A stretch of 64,000 nucleotides of DNA, taken from NCBI GenBank assembly GCA_051418075.1, contig JBPRGG010000056.1, positions 165,071 through 229,070 of the forward strand. The letters run 5' to 3'. A program made the position numbers and the translations under genes. Shown here in pieces: positions 1 to 6,888 of the stretch (the stretch's first letter is position 1; each line of letters opens with the position of its first letter). The notes beneath the pieces are model-generated. The model saw nothing but the letters and a program-made list of their open reading frames with translations. It had not been told where the DNA came from and did not search any database. This DNA is from JBPRGG01 sp051418075. GTDB lineage: Bacteria > Bacteroidota > Bacteroidia > Cytophagales > Cyclobacteriaceae.

Positions 1-1439
1 TTATCATCAATGGTAGAATAAGTAGCGCCGCCAGCCCATTTGATCTCAAATGTATTATCAGCCATACGGTGCTCACCGGAAGCAATCAGATTGGTCAGAG
101 ACCTTTCTGTGTATTCCAGGTTGTCCACAATAGAGGTATTAAAGTTTTCATTGGACCGAACCCGGGTTCTTTCAGCAGACCTTTCAATGCCATTCTGAAT
201 ATGCAGCCCCTGTAAGCTGATTTTTGAAGAGCTTGTTTTTACTGCCAAGCCTAATAGCCCGTTTAATTGCACTTCATGTAATCCCAGAGGTCCAAAGAAC
301 CTTGTGTCTTTTTCTAATTCAGTCTCGGAAGGGATATTGGATTTAATATAAAATGCATCAATGGCATTATCATAAAAGGTAGTTTTATTACTGTAGCTTA
401 AGGCAGCATTATAACCTATTGTGTAATTGGTTTTTTCGAACTGGTCGCCGGCTGATAAGCCCAGGCTAATATTGGGTAAACTACTGGATTGTTTAGCGGC
501 CATAGCAGGATCAAAACTTTGGGTAATTTCCCTTACCTCCTGGTTATTGGTACCGGGGGAGGGAATATCATCATTTCTGGCATCAAAGGGTAAATCCCTG
601 GTACCATCATCAAATCCCAGAAAATCAGTACTACCGCCCTCGTAGGTAAGAAAGTCATCCCTGAAATGCATACTGGGTATATATTCCACCGAAGCTGAAA
701 TATTAAAAGTACGTTCCTCCGGAAATTCCTTGGTTTCTATATTGACGGTTCCACCCACAAAATCGGCAAACAGGTCAGGTGTAAAGGTTTTATACACTAC
801 AATATTTCCTATAAGATTGGTAGGAAAGATATCAATCTGAATGGCATTACGATCCGGATCCAGACCAGGCACAGCCATGGTATTCAGAACCGTTTTGGTA
901 TATCGATCTCCCAATCCCCGTACGTACACATACTGGCCTCCTTCTATGGATACACCAGGTACCCGCTTAATGGCTCCGGCAGCATCACTGTCTCCGATTC
1001 TTTTAAAAGTTTCTGATGAAATACCATCCAATAAATTGGCAGATTTCTTTTTTACAGTTAAAAGTGCCGTTTCCGAAGAACGAATGGCTTCAGCAGTTAC
1101 CACTACTTCGGATAATTGTTCCACCGATTCTTTCATACGAATGGTACCCAATTGAGTCACATCACCGGCATCAACATTTACATCATTTATAATAATAGTC
1201 TCATAAGATACATAAGAAATCTGTAAACTGTAGCTTCCCGGTTCTGCTTTAATAGCATACGTCCCTTCCAGATCGGTGGTAGCGCCTTGGGTTGTACCTT
1301 TAATTAATACTGTCACGCCAATCAACGCCTCTCCCGTAGCATCATCAATAATTGTACCTCTGATGGTACCGGTTTGTGCCATTGCATTCAACGACATCAG
1401 TAATCCCATCAAGAAGAATAAAACTTTTGATTTAAACAT
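1..1439 (-). CDS. TonB-dependent receptor, N-terminal part (runs off the window edge)
   Basis: The reading frame starts at the ATG at 1439 and stays open to base 1, so the C-terminal part of the beta-barrel lies outside the window. The visible protein begins with a signal peptide ending near NAMAQ. A carboxypeptidase-regulatory-like domain follows (GTIRGTIIDDATGEALIGV), then a short linker ending SEVVVTAE, then a plug domain with RVPGVSIEGGQYVYVRGLGDRY-like sequence, then barrel strands. This is the usual layout of Bacteroidota outer-membrane receptors that import large substrates using TonB energy. The substrate cannot be told from sequence and no SusD partner is visible. The beta-helix lipoprotein gene lies just upstream on the same strand, and the two may be functionally linked. 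A TAnnTTTG motif lies upstream of the start. Confidence 0.93.
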   Translation of the reverse strand, partial: MFKSKVLFFLMGLLMSLNAMAQTGTIRGTIIDDATGEALIGVTVLIKGTTQGATTDLEGTYAIKAEPGSYSLQISYVSYETIIINDVNVDAGDVTQLGTIRMKESVEQLSEVVVTAEAIRSSETALLTVKKKSANLLDGISSETFKRIGDSDAAGAIKRVPGVSIEGGQYVYVRGLGDRYTKTVLNTMAVPGLDPDRNAIQIDIFPTNLIGNIVVYKTFTPDLFADFVGGTVNIETKEFPEERTFNISASVEYIPSMHFRDDFLTYEGGSTDFLGFDDGTRDLPFDARNDDIPSPGTNNQEVREITQSFDPAMAAKQSSSLPNISLGLSAGDQFEKTNYTIGYNAALSYSNKTTFYDNAIDAFYIKSNIPSETELEKDTRFFGPLGLHEVQLNGLLGLAVKTSSSKISLQGLHIQNGIERSAERTRVRSNENFNTSIVDNLEYTERSLTNLIASGEHRMADNTFEIKWAGGATYSTIDD

Positions 1440-1463
1440 AATTTAAGCTTGTTAAAATTTGTG

Positions 1464-1471
1464 CAAAGGTA
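1464..1471 (-). promoter_or_regulatory. Putative -7 promoter element of the TonB receptor gene
   Basis: On the minus strand this reads TACCTTTG, a match to the Bacteroidota -7 consensus TAnnTTTG, about 25 nt upstream of the start codon. No good -33 TTG was found at the usual spacing. Confidence 0.5.
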
Positions 1472-1540
1472 GGCTAATAAGCATAGACAGAAGTTTACCC
1501 TGTGTTACTTATTTGTTAAATTAAGGTTAAGGATAAATGA

Positions 1541-1570
1541 AAAAAAAATACCCGCGATTTTGCACGGGCA
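1541..1570 (-). terminator. Rho-independent terminator after the beta-helix lipoprotein gene
   Basis: On the minus strand a GCCCG/CGGGT stem with an internal loop is followed by a run of eight T. It lies just past the lipoprotein stop codon and separates that gene from the TonB receptor gene. Confidence 0.65.
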
Positions 1571-1595
1571 TTTTTAGAATTAATTCTTAAAATAT

Positions 1596-3266
1596 TTATT
1601 GACTTACTGCTTCTAATACACTCCAACCGGCAAATTCCTGAGCAGTGTAGGACCAGCCAAATACTGATACATCAGCTCCAACTGTGGGGGTAGCATCATC
1701 GGCAATCACTTCATTATTATTGGCTGCATCCGCAAATTTGGTATCAGCAGCATCAGCATAAGTATCTCCTTTAGCATCCATTATGGCTTCTAAAGTAGAC
1801 TTACCATTTTCTCTGAACTGTAAGCCAGTAAATGTAGTGGTTTCATCATCAATATAATTGGCAGAATTGGTGAAAGAATCATCGTCTTCATCCAGTTCAA
1901 TGTCAGCATCTGCTCCAAAACGGAAGAAGAATATATTTTCCAGGGTATATTCTGCATCATCCCTTAAGTCTGCCATTCCGGAAGAATTGGCGCCCCAGGC
2001 AATTCCATTTCTGAAAGTACCTATTCCTTTATCTGCACCTTCAGGTCCATCCAATTCAAAAGCATGGTCAGCAGTAGCGTTGGTACCCAGATAAATAAAA
2101 TTGTCTACTGAACCGGTCCAGGCCTGGTCGGCATCATAACCGTCATCTTCCTGGCCCCAGACAATAAAGTTGGTAATTTCTACAGTTCCACCGAAAATTT
2201 CAATGCCATCATCAGCGCTGGCAATGGATTCCACATGATCAATAGTAGTACCTGTTCCGACACCACCTAAGGTTAATCCCTGTAACTCGTTACCAGGGCC
2301 TAATTGTGTTCCTGTAAATCGGATTGAGGCATACTGCAGGATTCCACCGTCATGTTCAGCATTGCTACCACCATATGCTGCTTGTGAAACAGAAGATGGT
2401 ATACCTTCTATTACAGTTGAGGCTCCATCAGCACTGATTGGCGCATCACCCAAGATGATCACGCCACCCCATTTTCCAAAATCAAGATCCACATCCAAAG
2501 TACTGGTAAATCCATCACCATTTTCTACAATGGCAGAACCATCATAATAAGCTAATCCAGCCACATTAATGTTGTCATCAACAGAAGTGAAAACAATAGG
2601 TTCTTCCGGATTACCTACAGCATTTAACTTTCCACCAATGGCCACTAAAAGAACAGAAGAAGAGGCACCTTGATCGGAGCCAGCTTTTACAATAGTTCCT
2701 GGATCGATGGTTAAAGTAGCCCCGGCATCAACGATCACCCGACCATTTAATACCCAAACTACATCGTTAGTGAAGGTAAAATCTTCATTGATAATACCGG
2801 TCACCTCGTTTTGAGGATAAGAAGTGGTGTTATCTTCATCAGGTCCACGTTCTTCAGTAGCATCAATTACAGTATAAGTAGGTTCAAATTCACGAACAGT
2901 CAATACATGAGTGGCAAAAGCCTGATCTCCATCCTCATCCTCTACAATAAACTCAAAAACAATGTTACTACCTTCTTCAGCCGGATCAGGAGTATAGCTA
3001 AAATCATAGGTAGCTGATTCACCAGATAATTGTTCTGTGGCAAAATTTGATCCATCTTTGTTGATGGTCAATTGGGACAGGCCATCCTCAGCAGTAACAG
3101 TGGCTGTAACAGGGCCTAAAGTACCATTGAAATCAATGGTGGCAGTGGCTGGAATACCAGCAATAGAAATTACTCCCGGCTCAATCGGATCACCGTCATC
3201 ATCACAGGACGAAATGGAAATTACCAATCCCGCAACTAATAAAAATAATAATGATAATTTTCTCAT
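1596..3266 (-). CDS. Secreted lipoprotein with a beta-helix-like body
   Basis: The 556-residue product starts with a lipoprotein signal peptide (lipobox ending ISSC at about residue 21) followed by an acidic DDDGD stretch, so it is probably anchored in the outer membrane. Residues about 30-125 look like an Ig-type domain. From about residue 165 the sequence is rich in short repeats such as NGRVIVDAGATLTIDPGTIV, typical of right-handed parallel beta-helix proteins. Related lipoproteins often sit beside TonB-dependent receptors in Bacteroidota, as here, where the receptor gene follows on the same strand. No catalytic motif was recognised. A role in substrate binding at the surface is inferred from position only. 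The protein is very acidic, with many Asp-rich loops that could bind calcium. Confidence 0.8.
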   Translation of the reverse strand: MRKLSLLFLLVAGLVISISSCDDDGDPIEPGVISIAGIPATATIDFNGTLGPVTATVTAEDGLSQLTINKDGSNFATEQLSGESATYDFSYTPDPAEEGSNIVFEFIVEDEDGDQAFATHVLTVREFEPTYTVIDATEERGPDEDNTTSYPQNEVTGIINEDFTFTNDVVWVLNGRVIVDAGATLTIDPGTIVKAGSDQGASSSVLLVAIGGKLNAVGNPEEPIVFTSVDDNINVAGLAYYDGSAIVENGDGFTSTLDVDLDFGKWGGVIILGDAPISADGASTVIEGIPSSVSQAAYGGSNAEHDGGILQYASIRFTGTQLGPGNELQGLTLGGVGTGTTIDHVESIASADDGIEIFGGTVEITNFIVWGQEDDGYDADQAWTGSVDNFIYLGTNATADHAFELDGPEGADKGIGTFRNGIAWGANSSGMADLRDDAEYTLENIFFFRFGADADIELDEDDDSFTNSANYIDDETTTFTGLQFRENGKSTLEAIMDAKGDTYADAADTKFADAANNNEVIADDATPTVGADVSVFGWSYTAQEFAGWSVLEAVSQ

Positions 3267-3453
3267 GTTTAGATAAAGTTTAGATTTAAAATCAACTTGT
3301 GAATAAAAATTCGGGACAAAATTGTGTAATTTATCTAAACTGAAAACCTTTATCTGATTACCTTTCTGTTAAACCGAAAGTAGGAGATTTAACTTTTTTT
3401 TAATATTTGTCAACTTTTTTTTGTACAATGCAAAGACAAAAATGTAATAAAAA

Positions 3454-3477
3454 TAAAAAAGAGGCACAGAAGCCTCT
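3454..3477 (-). terminator. Rho-independent terminator of the MoxR gene
   Basis: On the minus strand an AGAGGC/GCCTCT stem is followed by TTTTTT, about 30 nt past the stop codon of the MoxR-type ATPase gene. Confidence 0.75.
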
Positions 3478-3507
3478 CCTTAAAATACTTATTATGTTAA
3501 GGCAATG

Positions 3508-4497
3508 TTAATTACTGATAGGTACCTTATTCAATACATTTTTAATGATATCCTTAGTGGAAACCCCATCTGCTTCCGCTTCATAATTTAAAATGATCCT
3601 GTGATTTAAAATGTCTAAAGCAACCTCCTTGATGTCTTCAGGCAGCACATAATCCCTTTCCTCAAAAAAGGCTATGGCTTTGGCAGCCAGGTTCAGATTG
3701 ATGCTGGCCCTGGGTGAAGCACCAAATTGAATGTAATTAGCCTCATTATGCAGTGAAAAAGCCTTGGGGTTCCTGGTGGCAAATACGATCTCAACGATGT
3801 ATTTCTCCAACGAGTCGGAAATTTTGACTTTGTTGATCTCGTCCCTTATCTTAAAAATATCTTCTTTGGATAAAACTTCATTCAGGGAGCGGTCAAAATT
3901 AAGATTAGACATGCGGCGCATGATTTCAAGTTCTTCGCTCTTGGTAGGATAATCAACAAACACTTTCATCATGAACCGGTCCACCTGGGCTTCAGGTAGA
4001 GGATAAGTCCCTTCCTGCTCCACCGGGTTTTGGGTGGCCAAAACCAGAAAAGGGCGGTCCAGCTTGAAGGTAGTTTCCCCGATGGTCACTTGCTTTTCCT
4101 GCATGGATTCCAGTAAAGCCGATTGCACTTTGGCCGGGGACCGGTTGACCTCATCAGCCAAAATAAAATTGGCAAATATAGGCCCTTTTTTTACTTCAAA
4201 GGTGCCCAGCTTCTGATTATAGATCATGGTCCCAATCAGATCAGTGGGCAACAGATCAGGAGTAAACTGAATACGCTGAAAATCCAGCTTCAATACCTGC
4301 GCCAAAGTATTAATAGTCAAGGTCTTGGCCAATCCAGGCACACCTTCCAGCAGGATATGCCCCTGGGTAAACAGCCCCACTAACAAACGGTTAATCATCT
4401 GTTCCTGCCCTACTACCACTTTGGATATTTCTGCAAATACCTGACTTATTTTTTGCTGTAATGCTTTCTTTTGTTCATTAACCGAAACGTCATCCAT
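3508..4497 (-). CDS. MoxR-type AAA+ ATPase
   Basis: The 329-residue protein is a full-length MoxR-family ATPase. Walker A is GVPGLAKT at residues 52-59. Walker B is FILADEVNRS with D115 and E116. A sensor motif (ATQNP) and the C-terminal AAA lid follow. MoxR proteins act as chaperone-like ATPases, usually helping a von Willebrand factor A protein or metal insertion. Most Bacteroidota copies lie next to a DUF58 gene and vWA/BatA genes. Here none is present: the next genes are an unknown membrane protein upstream and the beta-helix lipoprotein downstream. The gene appears to be a single-gene unit with its own terminator. The partner is therefore unknown. Confidence 0.92.
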   Translation of the reverse strand: MDDVSVNEQKKALQQKISQVFAEISKVVVGQEQMINRLLVGLFTQGHILLEGVPGLAKTLTINTLAQVLKLDFQRIQFTPDLLPTDLIGTMIYNQKLGTFEVKKGPIFANFILADEVNRSPAKVQSALLESMQEKQVTIGETTFKLDRPFLVLATQNPVEQEGTYPLPEAQVDRFMMKVFVDYPTKSEELEIMRRMSNLNFDRSLNEVLSKEDIFKIRDEINKVKISDSLEKYIVEIVFATRNPKAFSLHNEANYIQFGASPRASINLNLAAKAIAFFEERDYVLPEDIKEVALDILNHRIILNYEAEADGVSTKDIIKNVLNKVPISN

Positions 4498-4639
4498 TTG
4501 TCAAACTTTTTATAAAATTGTAAAAAACCAACGCAAAAATAAATATTTTACCATACAATCAATTGTTTTGGTCTAAAAATAGACCATCATTTTATATATC
4601 CTCTATTGGTATCATTCTATTTCATGAACCTGAAAAGTA

Positions 4640-5125
4640 TCAGTGTTTTCTGATCAGGGTCAGCAAAGCCAACCTGGATCTTTTATAATACATGTTAAAA
4701 TTTACCAAAGCAATCCCATAATTGATCAGGCCGGCTATCAGAGCGATGATCCCATATAAATAGATCTTATAAGCCAGGAAAAACAACAGGGCCATCATTA
4801 AGCATATAATACTCCACATCATAATGAATAGCAGGGTACTATAAAACAGCTGGTAATGCAAAAACACCAGGCAACCCCTTGAGGTGGCTTCGATACGTCC
4901 GGTAATCAGAGGAAGAAAATTTTGAGGTACTTTGATGATCATGGAGATCCGAAATTTCCCTTCTGCTATACATCCATTGAATATTGCCTCACTAGATTTG
5001 CCTGAGCCCAGGGGAGGTGAACTCATCTGCCTTGCTGGTTTTACATATCGGACCAGTAAATTTTCCAGTTGACCAGCCTCATGAGGCAAAACCAGGGTCT
5101 CCTTTTTGTAGGGAAAAAAGGTCAT
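4640..5125 (-). CDS. Unknown two-helix membrane protein, translationally coupled to RidA
   Basis: The 161-residue protein has a soluble N-terminal half containing a PQNFLPLITGRIE stretch, then two hydrophobic segments at about residues 95-115 and 121-145, and a basic end (KRSRLALLTLIRKH). The family was not recognised; similar short soluble-plus-two-helix proteins are common hypotheticals in Bacteroidota. Its ATG overlaps the RidA stop codon in a TCAT junction (5122-5125), so the two genes are very probably co-translated. Confidence 0.7.
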   Translation of the reverse strand: MTFFPYKKETLVLPHEAGQLENLLVRYVKPARQMSSPPLGSGKSSEAIFNGCIAEGKFRISMIIKVPQNFLPLITGRIEATSRGCLVFLHYQLFYSTLLFIMMWSIICLMMALLFFLAYKIYLYGIIALIAGLINYGIALVNFNMYYKRSRLALLTLIRKH

Positions 5126-5505
5126 AATGCCACGGCAATACAGGATATTTCTACATTTACACCTTTGGGCAGCTGGCTTACCTCAACGGTCTCCCTTGCC
5201 GGTGGATCCTGGCTGAAGAACGTTCCGTAAACTTGGTTGATCCGGCTGAAATCTTCCATCCTCCTGACAAAGATCGAACACTTGACTACATTTAAAAAAG
5301 TAAGATTGGCTGCTTTTAAAATTTCTCCCAGGTTGCTCATCACCTGCCGGGTTTCAGTTTCAATGTCCGACTGACTGATCTTTCCGGAATCAGGATCAAT
5401 CCCTATCTGACCGGAAACATAGAGGGTATTTCCGGCATAAATAGCCTGACTGTATGGACCAATGGGATCAGGTGCTTTGCTAGTATAAATTACATTTTTT
5501 TTCAT
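5122..5505 (-). CDS. ridA: RidA family enamine/imine deaminase
   Basis: The 127-residue product matches the whole RidA/YjgF/YER057c/UK114 family length. The family hydrolyses reactive enamine and imine intermediates, such as 2-aminoacrylate released by PLP enzymes. Visible signatures are the N-terminal GPYSQAI, the LYVSGQIGIDP segment and the C-terminal PPARETVEV followed by VNVEISCIAV, which includes the Arg that binds the substrate carboxylate. It is cytosolic and trimeric in known members. The gene is first in a two-gene unit with the membrane protein that overlaps its stop codon. Confidence 0.93.
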   Translation of the reverse strand: MKKNVIYTSKAPDPIGPYSQAIYAGNTLYVSGQIGIDPDSGKISQSDIETETRQVMSNLGEILKAANLTFLNVVKCSIFVRRMEDFSRINQVYGTFFSQDPPARETVEVSQLPKGVNVEISCIAVAL

Positions 5506-5828
5506 TTTTGCCTCTCTTTTAAGCTGTTTTGGTTTATTTTTACGAATTTTTAATATTTAATGGTTAAATTAACATCTCATATTTTATATTTTTCTGTATT
5601 AATTCCCTCTTAAGGGTGAAACAATACACCATGACGGTAATTTATTCAAACAATAACATTATCTTTGGTAGAAACAAATTTGACGAAATATTACATTAAC
5701 ATATTCATAATTTAAAGTTAATTTTTAATTCTAATATTTAATCATTCTTATATATTGAATAGCAAATTGAAATATTTGCATATTTTGAGATTTTTTTTAA
5801 AATTATTTAAATAATAATACATTTTTAC
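5506..5828. other. AT-rich gene-free stretch upstream of the tRNA-like gene
   Basis: No supported gene was seen. A second TAnnTTTG match (TATCTTTG) lies at 5660-5667 on the plus strand, and a 22-codon frame starts at 5631, but neither has further support. The stretch is strongly AT-rich up to the tRNA-like gene. Confidence 0.5.
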
Positions 5829-5836
5829 TAACTTTG
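5829..5836 (+). promoter_or_regulatory. Putative -7 element of the tRNA-like gene
   Basis: TAACTTTG matches TAnnTTTG exactly and lies 36 nt before the first base of the acceptor stem, so the primary transcript would have a leader of about 30 nt. The same octamer occurs upstream of leuC. No clear -33 element was found. Confidence 0.55.
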
Positions 5837-5872
5837 TTTCAACATTCAACCAGTTCTTTTAATTATTTACAT

Positions 5873-5997
5873 TGTAGAGTGATGAAACTGGCAGACATGC
5901 CCTCCTGTCTCGGGGGTGGAGGCTACAGAATAAATCACATATGTTGATCAGGTATGTGACTAACTGCTCCTTGGAGGTTCGAATCCTCCCTCTACAG
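5873..5997 (+). ncRNA. tRNA-like RNA with Leu-type body, GTC in the anticodon position and a very long variable region
   Basis: The acceptor stem is seven perfect pairs (TGTAGAG 5873-5879 with CTCTACA 5990-5996), with discriminator G5997 and no encoded CCA. The D-arm (5882-5898) has the Leu/Ser pattern with a three-pair stem and GG in the loop. The anticodon stem is CCCTC/GGGGG (5900-5904 and 5912-5916) with loop CTGTCTC, placing GTC at 5907-5909, but the base after it is T rather than a purine. The T-arm is canonical (GGAGG, TTCGAAT, CCTCC at 5973-5989). The variable region of 56 nt (5917-5972) is far longer than in Leu or Ser tRNAs. It can form GGAG/CTCC (5918-5921 with 5967-5970) and a perfect 7-bp hairpin TCACATA/TATGTGA (5935-5941 with 5953-5959). 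A GTC (Asp) triplet on a Leu-type body argues against an ordinary decoding tRNA. The gene has its own promoter motif and terminator and stands alone. Confidence 0.75.
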
Positions 5998-6001
5998 CTT
6001 A

Positions 6002-6040
6002 GGGTAGGTAACAAAACACTTTTGCTGCCTACCCTTTTTT
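6002..6040 (+). terminator. Strong rho-independent terminator of the tRNA-like gene
   Basis: GGGTAGG (6002-6008) pairs with CCTACCC (6028-6034), with extra CAAAA/TTTTG pairing towards the loop, followed by six T. It starts four bases after the discriminator base. Confidence 0.9.
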
Positions 6041-6177
6041 ATTTACCAATAGTAATAACCATAATTATCCGCAATCCTCTAGGCAAGTCATGTAATTTTA
6101 GCTTTATTTTTGTTTGAAATATATATAGGTTTGATTCGTTTTTGATTGACTTAACCCATTAACCTTTACTTCATATT

Positions 6178-6717
6178 ATGAAATACATCATACTGCTGTT
6201 CACCACCTTCATCTATTTTCAGGTAAAAGCTCAGGTTACAGGGAAAATGTTTCCTGATCTTTCCGGAGAAAAGGTTTCAGATGAAAAAGTCAATATTCCT
6301 CAGGATTGTATTGGCAAATACACCTTATTGGGTCTGGCTTACAGTAAAAAATCAGAAGAAGACCTTAATACCTGGTTTAAACCGGTTCATTCAACTTTTA
6401 TCCGAAAGCCAACCGGGATGTTTGCCCAGTTTGCCCATGACGTTAATGTTTATTTTATTCCTATGTTTACCGGTATAAAAGCTGCGGCTTCCGGATCAGC
6501 CAAACGCAAAGCCAGTCGTAAAATGGATCCACAGTTATTACCATATGTAGTATTTTATAAGGGCAGTCTAAAGGATTATAAAAAGACCCTGGAGTTTGAT
6601 CAAAAGGATTTGCCATATTTCTTTGTACTGGATCCCGGGGGGAAAATCATTTATGCCACTACCGGCAGGTTTAGTCAGGCCAAACTGGATGAAATTGAGC
6701 AACTGGTGAGTCAGTAA
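6178..6717 (+). CDS. Secreted thioredoxin-fold protein without a CxxC motif
   Basis: The 179-residue product has a signal peptide (MKYIILLFTTFIYFQVKAQ), so it is probably periplasmic. The mature part resembles peroxiredoxin/TlpA-like or Atp10-like thioredoxin folds: GKMFPDLSGEKV at the start, a KYTLLGLAYSKKSEEDLN strand-helix segment, and the C-terminal DLPYFFVLDPGGKIIYATTGRF that is typical of a thioredoxin-fold beta-hairpin. The usual redox CxxC is absent; the only mature Cys is near residue 43. A structural or binding role is more likely than disulfide exchange, but this is inference. It stands alone between the tRNA-like gene and the glycosidase-like gene. Confidence 0.7.
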   Translation: MKYIILLFTTFIYFQVKAQVTGKMFPDLSGEKVSDEKVNIPQDCIGKYTLLGLAYSKKSEEDLNTWFKPVHSTFIRKPTGMFAQFAHDVNVYFIPMFTGIKAAASGSAKRKASRKMDPQLLPYVVFYKGSLKDYKKTLEFDQKDLPYFFVLDPGGKIIYATTGRFSQAKLDEIEQLVSQ

Positions 6718-6888
6718 CAGCTAGATTGGAACTGTATCAAAAGGATCCAGGCTATTTGATTGTGAATTGAATCAGGAAAGTATAATTTAAAATACTTCGA
6801 AAAGCAATAGTTTCATTAGTAATAAGGTAAGTTTTTAGCAGATTTTAACCTGAATTTTTGTTTATTTCAACCTAAATTGCCTCTAAAA

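Noticed and set aside
5631..5699. 22-codon frame upstream of the tRNA-like gene
   Set aside because: It overlaps a promoter-like motif, has no ribosome-binding context and no likeness to a leader peptide.
5873..5997. Selenocysteine tRNA, tmRNA or ordinary tRNA-Leu
   Set aside because: The anticodon position is GTC, not TCA or a Leu triplet. The acceptor is seven pairs with a normal five-pair T-stem. No tag-peptide frame or tmRNA layout is present.
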